Part shown: one piece after another, positions 11,701-23,300 of the stretch
Numbering within the stretch: the first letter of the stretch is position 1
How the letters are laid out: the number at the start of each line of letters is the position of its first letter
NCBI RefSeq assembly: GCF_019393635.1
Contig: NC_057867.1
Span: 52,940,643 to 53,004,642 of the forward strand
Direction: 5' to 3'
Source: Dromiciops gliroides
Taxonomy: Eukaryota; Chordata; Mammalia; Microbiotheria; Microbiotheriidae
Length of the DNA: 64,000 bases
Program-made: the position numbers and the translations under genes
The notes under the pieces: generated by a model
Database searches by the model: none
What the model was told of the DNA's origin: nothing
Seen by the model: the letters and a program-made list of their open reading frames with translations, nothing else

Positions 11701-12254
11701 AGTTATAGAGAGGGATTGGAGTCAGAAAGAGCAGAGACACATAGGAGTCAGAGGAGAGTGTTAGAAATAGAAGAGACAGAGGGAGAAGATCGAGAGGACT
11801 CAGAGGAGTGAGGGGAGAGAGTTAGAAAGTGGAGAGACAGAGAGGGCAAAGAGAGAGTGAAGAGAAGTAGAAATAGGAGAGAGAGAAAGGAGTCATAGGA
11901 GCAAGTTAGAAAGTGGGGAGACAGGGAGAAGAGTTAGTAAAGAGAGGAATCACAGGAGTGAGGGAGAAGTCAGGGGAGAGAGAAAGAAGAGAGACACAGA
12001 GGGCAAAGTGTGAGAGGATAGAGTGAAGAGAGTTAGAAATAGAGATAGAGATGTATAGGAATCAGTGGATTGGTAGTGAATAGGGTGAGTATTGGGTGTA
12101 GAGAGGTAGAAAGAGGGTGAAGAGTGAGAGGAGTCACAGGAGAGAGTTAGAAAGTGGAAAGAAGGAGCGCAAAGAGAGGGAGAAATAGGAGAGTTAGAGA
12201 GGGATTGGAGTCAGAGGAGAGACACAGGGATGAGAGGGAGAAGAGTGAAAGGAG

Positions 12255-12277
12255 TTTGAATCCAATCCCTCTCTACT
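12255..12277 (-). repeat. Strand-switched satellite block 2
   Basis: Same inverted block as 10558-10580, in the same module context (GAGACACAGGG upstream, GAGTTGGAAAGAAGGGAGAG downstream). The inversion therefore happened once and was copied with a larger unit. Confidence 0.8.
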
Positions 12278-12537
12278 CTGAATGTAGAGAGTTGGAAAGA
12301 AGGGAGAGAGGGAGATGAGTTAGTGAGGACTCAGAGGAGAGACAGAGAAGGCAAAAAGAGAGAGAGGAGTCAGAGAGCAGAAACAGGAGTGAGAGTGAAG
12401 AGAGGTAGAAATAGGAGTCTAAGGAGAGAGTTAGAGGACTCAGAGCGATTAGAATCAGAAAGAGTAGCAACAGTGTGGGAGAAGTGTTAGTGAAGGAACA
12501 GGAGTGAGAGGAGTCACAGGAGAGAGTCAGAAAGAGG

Positions 12538-13010
12538 AGAGATAGAAAGGAAAAAAAGAGTTAGTGAATAGACAGAAGTAGAAATAGTAGAGTTAGAGGA
12601 GTGACAGAGAGTGGGAGGAGTCACAGGAGAGATGGATAGGAGTCAGTGGAGTGTTAGTGAATAGGGTGAGTATTGAGTGTAGAGAGTTAGATTGAGGAGA
12701 CAGAGGGAGAAGAGTTAGTAAAGAGAGGAGTCAGAGGACTCAGAGCAGAGAGGTAGAAAGAAGAGACACAGAAAGGAAAAAGAGTTAGTGAATAGAAAGA
12801 AGTAGAAATAGTAGAGTTAGAGGAGTGACAGAGAGTGGGAGGAGTCACAGGAGAGATGGATAGGAGTCAGTGGAGTGTTAGTGAATAGGGTGAGTATTGA
12901 GTGTAGAGAGTTAGATTGAGGAGACAGAGGGAGAAGAGTTAGTAAAGAGAGGAGTCAGAGGACTCAGAGCAGAGAGGTAGAAAGAAGAGACACAGAAAGG
13001 AAAAGAGTTA
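12538..13010. repeat. Recent 224-bp tandem duplication in the satellite
   Basis: GATGGATAGGAGTCAGTGGA begins at 12631 and again at 12855, exactly 224 bp apart, and the surrounding sequence matches with very few differences. A third partial unit (AAAGGAAAAGAGTTAG) starts near 12986. This is the most homogeneous part of the array, suggesting recent unequal exchange or slippage. Confidence 0.88.
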
Positions 13011-13599
13011 GGGAATAGAGAGAAGTAGAAATAGGAGAGACAGAGGGAGAGGGAGAAGAGTTAGTAAAGAGAGGAGTGAGAGTGAAGGGATTGGAGTAAG
13101 AGGAGTCAGAGGAGAGAGGGAAAAATAAGAGAGAGACAGAGAGGGCAAAGTGTGAAAGGATAGAGTGTAGAGAGTTAGAGGAGAGACAGAGAGCAGAAAC
13201 AGGAGAGAGAGAGAAGGATTAGAGTCAGAAAGAGTAGAGACACATAGGAGTCAGAGGAGAGTGGTAGAAATAGAGGAGTCAGAGCAGAAACAGGAGTGAA
13301 AGTGAAGAGAGGTAGGGAGAAGAGTTAGTAAAGAGAGGAATCACAGGAGAGATTTAGAGAGGAGTCAGAGAGCAGAAACAAGAGAGGTAGAGTTAGAAAT
13401 AGAGATAGAGATGTATAGGAGTCAGTGGATTGTTAGTGAATAGGGTGAACATTGCATGTTAGGGAGTTAGAGTGAAGTCAGGAGAGACAGAAAGGAAGAA
13501 GAGGTAGTGAAGAGAGAGGAGTCACAGGAGAGAATTAGAGGGCTCCGATTCAGAGTGTAGAGAGTTAGAAATAGGAGAGAGATGGATAGGAGTCAGCAG

Positions 13600-14250
13600 A
13601 TTGGTAGTGAATAGGGTGAGTATTGAGTGTAGAGAGTTAGATTGAGGACAAACAGAGGGGGATAAGAGTGAAGAGGAGAGACGGAGAGGGATTGGATTCA
13701 GAGTGTAGAGAGTTGGAGAGGAGTCAGAGGAGAGACAGGGAGGGCAAAGAGAGAGAAGAGTCACAGGAGAGAGAAAGAGAAGAGATAGAGAGGTAGAAAT
13801 AGGAGTTAGAGAAGGGATTGGAGTCAGAAAGAGGAGATATAGAAGGATAAGAGAGAGAGGTAGAAGAGTCACAGGAGAGTTAGAAATTGGAAAGAAAGAG
13901 CACAAAGAGAGAGTGGAGTCGGAGAGCAGAAATAGGGGAGTTAGAGGAGAGAGGGGAATTGGTGTGAGAGCAGAGGCAGAGAGAGATTAGAGTTAGTGAA
14001 GAGAGAGGAGTCACAGGAGAAAGTATGTAGAGAGGGAGAAGAGTTAGTAAAGAGAGGACTCAGAGGAGAGTGGTAGAGAGTTGGGAAGATGAGTGAGTGG
14101 AGAGAGTTAGAAAGTAGAGAGACAGAGAGGGCAAAAAGAGAGGAGTTAGTGAAGAAAGGTAGAAATAGGAGAGAGAGAGGGAGAAGAGTCACAGGAGCGA
14201 GTTAGAGGAGTGAGAGTGAAGAGAGAAAGGAATCATAGAAGTGAGTTATA
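13600..14250. repeat. Higher-order repeat unit, second copy
   Basis: Same order of modules as 11110-11700. The later stretch AATAGGAGTCTAAGGAGAG at 14787 likewise repeats 12410 (offset about 2,377 bp). The duplicated segment was therefore probably at least 2.4 kb and has since gained and lost short modules. Confidence 0.85.
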
Positions 14251-15161
14251 GAGAGGTAGAGATAGAAGAGTTAGAGAGGGATTGGAGTCAGGAGCAAGTT
14301 AGAAAGTGGGGAGACAGGGAGAAGAGTTAGTAAAGAGAGGAATCACAGGAGAGATTTAGAGAGGAGTCAGAGAGCAGAAACAGGAGTGAGGGAGAAGAGT
14401 GAGGGAAGTCAGGGGAGAGAGAAAGAAGAGAGACACAGAGGGCAAAGTGTGAGAGGATAGAGTGAAGAGAGTTAGAAATAGAGATAGAGAGGTGGAAAGA
14501 AAGCGCAAAGAGCAAGAGAAGTTTTAGTGAAGAGAGGGAGAAATAGGAGAGAGAGAGGGATTGGAGTTAGAAAGAGGAGAGACAGAAGGCAGAAACAGGA
14601 GAGTGAGGGAGAGAGGAATTGGAGTCAGAGGAGAGACACAGAGGGATAAGAGAGAGGAGTCACAGGAGAGTTAGAAAGTGAAAAGAGAGAGTGGAGTCAG
14701 AGAGCAGAAACAGGGGGATTGGATTCAGAGTGTAGAGGAGAGAGTTAGAAAGAAGAGAGAGAGGAGTGAGAGTGAAGAGAGGTAGAAATAGGAGTCTAAG
14801 GAGAGAGTTAGAGGAGTCAGAGCGATTAGAATCAGAAAGAGTAGCAACAGTGTGGGAGAAGTGTTAGTGAAGGGAGAGACGGAGAAGAGTCAGAGTGAAG
14901 GAACAGGAGTGAGAGGAGTCACAGGAGAGATGGATAGGAGTCAGTGGATTGTTAGTGAATAGGGTGAGTATTGAGTGTAGAGAGTTGGAAAGAAGAGTGG
15001 TAGAAAGAGGAGAGTTAGAGAGGGATTGGAGTTAGAGAACTCTGAGGAGAGAGTTAGAGGACTCAGAGCAGAGAGGTAGAAAGAGGAGAGACAGAAAAGA
15101 AGAAGAGTTAGTAAATAGGAGGAGAGAGTTAGAAAGAGGAGAGACAGAGAGGGCAAAGACT

Positions 15162-15182
15162 GAGTCCTCTAACTCTCCTCTA
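15162..15182 (-). repeat. Strand-switched satellite block 3
   Basis: TCCTCTAACTCTCCTCTA interrupts the purine strand. Its reverse complement (TAGAGGAGAGTTAGAGGA) is a normal satellite module, so this is an independent small inversion. Confidence 0.75.
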
Positions 15183-15639
15183 TGGAGAGTGGTAGAAATA
15201 GGAGAGACAGAGGGAGAAGAGTGACAGGAGAGAGTTAGAAAGAGGAGAGACAGGAAGGAAGAAGAGGTAGAAATAGGAGAGTTAGAGGAGTCATAGGAGC
15301 AAGTTAGAAAGTGGGGAGATAGAGGAGTCGGATTCAGAGTGTAGAGAGGAGAGTGAGAGTGGGAGAAGTTAGGAAAGGGAGAGAGGGAGAAGTCACAGGA
15401 GAGAGTTAGAAATAGAAGAGACAGAGAGGGATTGGATTCAGAGTGTAGAGAGAGGGAGATGAGTTAGTGAAGAGAGAGAGGAGAAAGAGCGAAGAGAGTT
15501 AGAGATGTATAGGAGTCAGTGGATTGTTAGTGAATAGGGTGAGTATTGAGTGTAGAGAGTTAGATTGAGGACAAACAGAGAGTGAGTAGAGTGAAGAGTC
15601 TTAGAAAGAGGACCGGCAGAGGGATGAGAGTCAGAAGGA

Positions 15640-16292
15640 AGAATCAAAGAGGAAGAGAAGACTCTCTGAGTATAGAGAGGAGTCAGAGAGTGATGTGAGT
15701 CAAAAAGGAGAATCACATTGGGAGAGAAGTCAGAGGGAGAAGACGTGATGAGAGTGAGAGGAGTCACAGTGGAATGATACACATAAATTGAGGGAGATAG
15801 AAATGGAAGGAAGTAGAGATAGATAGAGACGGAGGGAGCTGGGGATAGAAAGATCTAGAGATCGAGATATATAAAGGTATAGAGAGGGAGATAGAGATAG
15901 AGACAAACTACTTCTTTCAAGAAAACCCCAAGATGAGCCACAAAGAGTGAGACGACTGAAAAATGAGTGAACAATAACAAAAATTCTTACCACTCGCCAT
16001 GGGCAAAGCAGTCACTTACTGGGCTGGAGGTGGTTAACCCTTCCTTCTTTTCTTCCCTGTAGTGGTAGAACAACCACTTTTCTTTGTTGTATTTTACCAA
16101 ATGATGTTTTGTTGCTATCACTGAGGGAAAGTTAACATACCTGAGGGAACAATCACCAGTAGTCGGTCACATTCTGATTATAAAGTCACCAAAATGGAGC
16201 TCCTCACTATCTCTGTTCATGGCCTTTCTGTTTGTACTTCTGTGTATTTGTATTTTCAAAACAATTAAAATTTCAAGGGCAAAAGCATCTTG
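15640..16292. repeat. 0.65-kb tandem duplication, left copy
   Basis: This copy begins in satellite-like sequence and runs through a SINE-tail relic (about 15905-15975, CAAGAAAACCCCAAGATGAG) into unique sequence ending near AAAAGCATCTTGG (16281-16293). It matches 16293-16941 at about 652 bp offset, in direct orientation. It has about 30-40 bp (about 16026-16063, GAGGTGGTTAACCCTTCC onward) that are missing from the right copy, and lacks a piece of the SINE tail present at 16577-16590. Confidence 0.88.
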
Positions 16293-16941
16293 GAAAGACG
16301 GAGGGACAAGAGTGGGAGAAGACAGCATGAAGAAAGTGAGAGGAATGAGAGTCAGAAAGAAGAATCACATTGGGAGAGACAAGTCAGAGTGAGAAGACTT
16401 GTGATGAGAATGAGAGGAGTCACAGTGGAATGATACACATAAATTGAGGGAGATAGAAAGATGTATACCATTAGATAGAGAGATGGAAAGAAGTAGAGAT
16501 AGAGATGTATGTATGTATATGTATCTAGATAAGGAGATATATAAAGGTAGAGACTGAGATAGAGATAGAGACAAACCACTGCAGTGTCTTTGCCAAGAAA
16601 ACCCCAAGATGAGCCACAAAGAGTGAGACGACTGAAAAATGAGTGAACAATAACAAAAATTCTTACCACTCGCCATGGGCAAATCAGTCGCTTACTGGGC
16701 TGTAGTGGTAGAAAAACCACTTTTCTTTGTTGTATTTTACCAAATGATGTTTGGTTGCTATCAGTGGGGGAAAGTTAACATACCTGAGGGAACAATCACC
16801 AGTAGTCAGTCACATTCTGATTATAAAGTCACCAAACAAAATGGAGCTCTTCACTATCTCTGTTCGTGGCCTTACTATTTGTACTTCTGTGTATTTGTAT
16901 TTTCAAAACTGAATTAAAATTCCAATGGCAAAAGCATCTTT
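16293..16941. repeat. 0.65-kb tandem duplication, right copy
   Basis: Direct repeat of the preceding unit, with differing ATG/TA-rich microsatellite (about 16460-16560), a fuller SINE-tail relic (16577-16650) and several point differences. Together the two copies make the transition from satellite to ordinary sequence. Confidence 0.88.
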
Positions 16942-17197
16942 GAGTCATAAGACCCTGGTTCCAATCCCAGCTCTTTGCTAGCTCTGTGACCACATTTTAG
17001 TCAGACCCATTTTCTGGTCCTTTCCATCCTCCAACTCTATGCTCTTAAAACTATTCCTCTAATAGCTCCCAGACCAAATTCCCAACCTGCACACCCCCCT
17101 CTGAACAGCTATCCACCCCTATGCATAAATCCATCCGCCTATATGGAATTGGGCTATTGATGGGGCCACTAAGTAGAAATAGAGCTTTCAGGTTGAG
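16942..17197 (+). repeat. Probable MIR remnant and unique sequence
   Basis: GGTTCCAATCCCAGCTCT followed by AGCTCTGTGACC (16968-16992) resembles the core of a plus-strand MIR. The rest (17050-17197) holds nothing recognisable. Confidence 0.45.
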
Positions 17198-17350
17198 AAT
17201 GCCCCCGTGCAGTGGATAAAGCACTGGCTTTGGATTCAGGAGGACCTGAGTTCAAATCTGGCTTCAGACACTTGACACTTATTAGCTGTGTGACCCCAGG
17301 CAAGTCACTTAACCCTCATTGCCCAGCCAGAAACAAACAAACAAAAAATA
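17198..17350 (+). mobile_element. WSINE1-like SINE, 5' end damaged
   Basis: The sequence from GTGCAGTGGATAAAGCAC (17205) to CTCATTGCCC (17313) is the SINE body. It is followed by an A-rich (CAAA)n tail at 17325-17350. The first ~12 bases of the head are altered. Confidence 0.9.
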
Positions 17351-18913
17351 AATGGAGCCCCTGTATTAATGAGAAAATGCTTTCCTCTGACAAATGGACC
17401 AGGCTCATTCTTGGGGATCACCATGGTTCAGATAAGCCCCGACTCAATGATCTCTCAGGAACATCTGGTTCCTTTCTAGCTTTGCTATTCCCCAGATCTT
17501 TCCCAAACAAACACATGGTAACCAGCATCTCCATAGAGTATATTCACTGAAAAGTAGATCCTTCAAAGACATGGGGCTCACATGTGAATGTACTTGGAGA
17601 GGGACCCATGCCCCCCTCCCGGCCCCCAATATAATGCTCCATGTGTCACCGCTCACCCTGCCATCCATCCCCTTGATCCCAGGTTCTAGGGTGTCCTTGG
17701 TCCTGTACGTGCTGGCTGCCATGCAGCCTCTAGTTTTGGAGTTAGAGCTACAAGGGCCCGTGGAGGCCATCTCACCCAACCCCCCCCACATCATTTTACA
17801 GAGGGGAAAACTGATGCTTCAAAAAGTTAAGTGACTTGCCTAAAGTCATACAGGAGGGAAGGGAACAGAGCCAGCATTGCCCCATATCTTCTCTCTCTGT
17901 GACGTGGCCCTAGGGAAGATTCCTGCTTGAACTTCTAGCTATTTGCAAGCAAATTAAATAAGCCCTTGGCATTTTGGGAAGGCCAGTCTTTCCCTCTCTT
18001 CTCACATCCTCTACAGACCAACCATTGGCTTCTTATTGGAAAAGTACTGGTTGTACAGAGGACAGCTCTGCTCTCCCATTCATCAACCTGTGACAAGCTG
18101 CAGTGGTGACCTTTAGGCTCCTGGAGCAGGCCGAGCAGCACCCCCCCCCCCAGCATAGTGTTCATGAATCCATTGAAAAGACTGGCATTCCCGGAGACTC
18201 AGCCTTAAGGTGTAGATTGCCAGGCAGGAGTCTAGAAGCCAGGCGAGCACCTGAAGTGGTTTGGCCTCTCCTTCCCCTCACCCAACAGCAAACAAATATC
18301 AAAGGCAAGGCAGCCATTGAGAGAGAGAGAGAAAGAGAGAGAGAGAGAATCTGCCCTAGCTCCCTCCCAGTCTAGTCAGTGATGTTCCCTACAGCTCCCA
18401 CTAAGTAGATAATGAGGCTCCACTTTTCAAAGGGTCTGCCTGAGCCTTTTATCCCTGACAGCACCTAATCCCTGTCAAACATTTGACATTAAAATGAGTG
18501 TGGAGAAGTCAGCCTCCCTCTCTGCTCCACTCCACCAGCTGGGGCTGAACTGGGACTCATCTGCAGAGCTCTTCCCTCACAGGACTCCTCCACCATAGAT
18601 GCTACAGGTCTGAGTGTGCTTCTACCCATTTGAGAGATAGGGAAGCCAAGTTCCTGCCAGCTGAAGGGACTTGCCCATGGTCACTTGGCCTCCACATGCA
18701 GGCTCAATGGTGTTTCCATATTAGATCATCATTTATTAAGCACACACCATGTGCCAACTTCCACACACAGTGGCATATGCTTTCTAGGCACATTGTATTA
18801 ATTAAGACTTTAGTCTTTATAGCACTATCATTTGAAACTGCCCCTCCCCCAGAATTTTTCCCTGGAACTAAGAAAACCAGTGAGGCATAAACAGCTCACA
18901 TTCACATCTCATA
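17351..18913. other. Mostly unique sequence
   Basis: A minus-strand MIR-type fragment lies at about 17760-17870 (CATTTTACAGAGGGGAAAAC, then TTAAGTGACTTGCCTAAAGT). There is a C-run at 18139-18150 and a (GA)n tract at about 18318-18349. The open frames in this stretch (for example 17571-17834 and 18103-18375) cross these repeats and match no family known to me. Confidence 0.5.
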
Positions 18914-19170
18914 GGTAGCCAGGTGGCTCGGTGGATAGAACTTTGGATACCTGGAGTCAGGAAGACCTAAGTTCAAATCTGGCCTCAGACCCTGACTAGC
19001 TGTGTGTGACCCTGGGCAAGTCACTTCACCTTATTTGCCTCACTTTCCCCATCTGCAAATTGAGCTGGAGACAGAAATGGCAAACCACTCTAGTACCTTT
19101 GCCAAGAACACCCCAAATGGCCTCAAAAAGAGCCATATCCACAATTAAACTGCTGAACAATGACGACAAA
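18914..19170 (+). mobile_element. Longer tRNA-derived SINE (MAR1-like tail)
   Basis: A SINE head (GTAGCCAGGTGGCTCGGTGG, 18914-18933) is joined to a longer tail: CCCCATCTGCAAATTGAGCTGG, GGCAAACCACTC, TTGCCAAGAACACCCCAAAT, ending CTGAACAATGACGACAA. The same tail type occurs at 60692-60942 and as relics at 15905 and 16577, so it belongs to a different SINE subfamily from the short ones. Confidence 0.82.
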
Positions 19171-19429
19171 TGACACATAACATTGTGACTTAGTAGGGCG
19201 GCCCACCACCCCTCTGCCATAGGGGCAAGGCATACTGCAATGTCTGTTTCCCCATACCATCACTAGATACTCAGTGAGCTTTCTGGGGTTCACCTTAGTT
19301 GCCTCATATGACCTTGAGGGTCCCATGACATCCATGATGCCGTCCCAGTCTCTCGAGCCACTGCCTCTGCCACTCTACTCCAGAAGCACACATTGTGCCA
19401 AGGAGACTCATATGCAACAGCCCTGCTTG

Positions 19430-19985
19430 AGACTCAGGGCACCCAAGCTGACCAGTTGGGCCTGGTGAGTTTCCTCAAGTGCAGGCTTGATTATGTCACT
19501 CGCCTTCTCAAAAAATACTGTAATGACTATCTTTTCCTTAGATACAAATTGGAGCTCCTTTGGCTCCCTTTTCAAACCTTTCACAACCTACTTTCAGCCT
19601 ATCTTTGTACCTTTGTCATACGTTATTCCCCTTCCTATTATTTTCTCCAGTCCAGCCACTGACATTTTTGACTGTCGCAACACTGTCTCCCGCCTCCATG
19701 CCTTTGTACTGGCCGGGTCCTCCACCTTCCCAGAATGGACTGCCTCTTCACTCAGCTCAAGTACCACATTCCACAAGAGGCCTTTCATGAGGGCCTCAGC
19801 CACATTCCTGCCTCCTCCCCACCAAAAAAGAACCTTATATTTTGTTTTCATGCATATTTTTATATCCTCAGATGTGCTATCTCCCCTAATCACATCTGTC
19901 AGTTCCTCAAAGGCAGGGGCTATTTCCATTGTTTTTTGAATTGCAGTCCCTGCACATAGTTTGGTGCTTAACCCCCACACACTAA
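19430..19985 (+). mobile_element. L2 LINE 3' part
   Basis: The order of blocks fits L2: TTGATTATGTCACTC, AAACCTTTCACAACCTA, CCATGCCTTTGTACTGGC, CCCAGAATGGACTGCC, CAGTTCCTCAAAGGCAGG and GCACATAGTTTGGTGCTTA. Frames are broken. Open frames on both strands here (19487-19939, 19594-19980) are translations of this element. Confidence 0.8.
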
Positions 19986-21534
19986 TTGAGTACTTGCTTC
20001 ACATCAAGGTACTTCACATCAAGGCCTACTACTGAGCTGTAATGAGTTAAAGCCCCTCCCTGCCTCCCCAGGACCTCAGAATTAGAGTCGTCTGGTGCTG
20101 CTGCTGGGGGATCAGGAATTGAATGGAATTCCTTCCATTCAAGAACATTTTCAAACATCTAATAAGTGTTGGATGGAGACACAAAGACAAAACCCAAATG
20201 AACCTCTGGCCTCCAGGAGAGTATATTCTATGGTGATGGGGGGTGGTGGTGGCGCAGGGTGGAGTACTAGTTGTAGACAGGTATGAGGCTCATGAGCTGA
20301 ACTGTGAGGGGGTCCAAGAAGGAAGACAATCATTCTAGGTAGAGGGGCAGGAGGGGGGGTAGGACAGAGTAAGTGAGCTCACTTGACTGGATCAGAGTAT
20401 GGGAAAGGCCACAGCATGAACTTTGGCTAGAATAAATAGAGGAGTGTGCATTCGATCTTAGAAGAAATGGGGACCTGTCCTGTCAGAATAACAATTTGGC
20501 AGCTCTGTGGAAGCTGGATCTGAGAGAGTAGAGTCTAGGGGCACAAAGGTTTTTCAGGAGACTTCTTGGAGAGTCCAGGTCAAAGGAGATGAAGACTTGG
20601 ATATGAAGGCTTGTGGGGTGAGGAGAGGAAAAAAAGGGGGTAGATGGAAGGAAAGAAGCACATGCTAGCCTTTCCCTCTGGTGCATTCCAGGTGGAAATC
20701 AGCAGGTGGGGGGGAGAGACAGACAGAGCAAGGAAGGGAGAGGGGACCGTATTGAGCCACACAGATTGGGGGGAGGGCTGTGCCGCAGCTATTGACTGCA
20801 GATGTAGATACAGGCCTTCTCTTCAAGGAACGATGGTGCTGGGGATTGGGGGCAGGCTGCTGCAGAGCCGGAAATTAGGAGGAATGTGTCCAGAGGCCAC
20901 TTGTCTAGTAATCCAGTTTAGCCCCAAAGCCTTCCCTGGCCTCCAGCCAGAGCTTTGCTGCTTAATGCAGACCTCACTCTGCTGATGATCGGGAAGTCTG
21001 GAACAGCATCCGTGCAGCCCTAGCAAAGGGGAGCAGCCTGAAATGAATTCATTCCATCAATTTCGAATCTGTGTAATTGAACTGAAGCAAATCCTTTGAT
21101 AATGAGACAGTTTTATGTTCCGTAAGAAAACAAATCTCATCTAATTGGATTCTTCTTGTTGTCGGTATGCTTTAAGGGTACCAATAGCTGGGCCTGGGCA
21201 GATTGCTAAAGGAGCTGCCCCTGCCCCCCCCCAGTCAAACTGACCAGTCAGGAGACCATCCCTTTGGGACCCTATCCTCCTCTTGGGGAGCCCATATGGT
21301 AAATGGAGCTGAGGTATACTAGAAGTGGCTGATAATTGCTTAATTGTGACCCCTCGAGAATAGCACTGGCAATATCACCAGTGCTTGTAATGTCAGGAAT
21401 TGAGCAAGTTGGAGGAGGGTTCCTGCACTGTGGCTGGTGAGAGAGTTCACTTAAAGGAAGAGAGGGAGGCAAGCAAGGAGGGTCAGGTTCCTTACATATC
21501 ACATCACATCAAAGACATGCTAGACTTGAAGTCA
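19986..21534. other. Unique sequence with one weak L2 piece
   Basis: A short minus-strand L2-like stretch is seen at about 20140-20250. The remainder, including 20390-20770 (purine-rich) and 21030-21200 (A/T-rich, no repeat match), is not recognised. No open frame resembles a known protein. Confidence 0.45.
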
Positions 21535-21735
21535 GTAACATCTGGAAAGGAAATCCCATTCTGACTCTAGGGCCCTGCTATCTGTCCAAGGTAAAGCACT
21601 TCCCCTTTGCCTCAGTTTCCTAAAATGCAAAATGAGGATAATTACAACCCCCCTTCCCAGAGTAGCTGTGCCCATCAAATGAGACAGTGTATGCTTGCAT
21701 TTGCACACTTTAAAGCACCCACCTCCCAGGCCTGA
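21535..21735 (+). repeat. MIR fragment
   Basis: CCTTTGCCTCAGTTTCCTAA followed by ATGCAAAATGAGGATAAT is the diagnostic centre of a plus-strand MIR; GCACACTTTAAAGCACCC fits its 3' part. Confidence 0.7.
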
Positions 21736-21864
21736 ATATGATCTATAACCTACTTGCCCACCCATCCAGTCATCTTTGAGCTCATCCAGAGAACTGACAG
21801 CAAACACCATTCAGGGGAGGGGTTGAAGAGGATTAAGAAGAGGGGGTGTAACAGTGATGGCCAA

Positions 21865-22535
21865 CATTAGTATAAAACTACTTCAGCTAAGATAAGATGG
21901 GAAGCATTTGAGTGTTTGAATCAAATACCTGATATGGGGCTGATGGTCAAGGCACCTGACATCCAAAGGAACTGGCATAGGGAGATAAAGCCAAGAGCTG
22001 GTCTTCACTAGATATGTGGTCAAAGGATAAAACACCCCAATTCCCATAAAAAGGACTGTACACTTATTAACAACTTTGCCCCAAGTCACTAATAATGAGA
22101 GCTATGCAAATCAAAGTCCTCAAAGTTACTATCCCTCTTCCCCCCTGCCCCCCCCCCACCACTGAGTGGCCTAAGTGACAGAAGATGGGAACCATCAGGG
22201 TTAGAGGGGCTGAGGGGAGCTGGAATATAGAATGATCCTCTACCCTCTGACCCAGAGATTCCACTGCTAGGCATGAACCCCCATCCATAGGGGGCCACAG
22301 AAATAAAGGTCCAGGATACCCCCAGTCTTTACAACACTGTTCCATGTTTGCTACCATGGACTGGGAACAAAGTAGATGATAGCTGTCATTTGGGGAATGA
22401 TGAGATAATACTGAGCTGTCACAAATGATGAATAGGAGAAACACACCAAGAAATGGGGGAGGACATGTGTGAACTGATGCAAAGTTAAATAAACAGAACC
22501 AGCCAAACAGTATACAGCATGACTCCAAGAATACA
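21865..22535 (+). mobile_element. Old L1 ORF2 3' remnant
   Basis: Strongly diverged L1: GTGGTCAAAGGATAAAACAC (22017), AGAGCTATGCAAATCAAAGT (22099), CTGACCCAGAGATTCCACTG (22248), GAACTGATGCAAAGTTAAAT (22471). The gap-rich middle contains a C-run (about 22141-22160). It ends where the RWDD4 retrocopy begins. Confidence 0.75.
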
Positions 22536-22539
22536 GAGA

Positions 22540-23300
<761 letters not shown>

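Larger units (their letters stand above)
8921..15640. repeat. Purine-rich degenerate minisatellite, about 6.7 kb
   Basis: The plus strand is almost wholly A and G, built from recurring modules: GAGGAGTCACAGGAGAG, GAGCAGAAACAGGAGTGAG, AGAGTTAGAAAG, GGGATTGGAGTCAGA, and a longer module around GGTGAGTATTGAGTGTAG that recurs near 9478, 9907, 10115, 12088, 12666, 12890, 13617, 14964 and 15540. Modules are shuffled, partly deleted and re-amplified into larger units (see separate entries). All minus-strand open frames here are S/L/F/P low-complexity translations of CT-rich sequence. Homopurine tracts like this can form triplex DNA; whether this one does is unknown. Confidence 0.93.

Noticed and set aside
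8921-15640. Regular-looking repeats that could suggest a CRISPR array
   Set aside because: There are no constant repeats with unique spacers of fixed length, modules are shuffled, and the DNA is vertebrate.
8907-15993. More than a dozen minus-strand open frames of 60-127 codons rich in S, L, F and P
   Set aside because: They are translations of a CT-rich minisatellite strand, with no start-site context, no domain and frame lengths expected for stop-poor sequence (few A-starting TAA/TAG/TGA on that strand).
19594-19980. 128-codon minus-strand frame
   Set aside because: It is the antisense of an L2 3' region.
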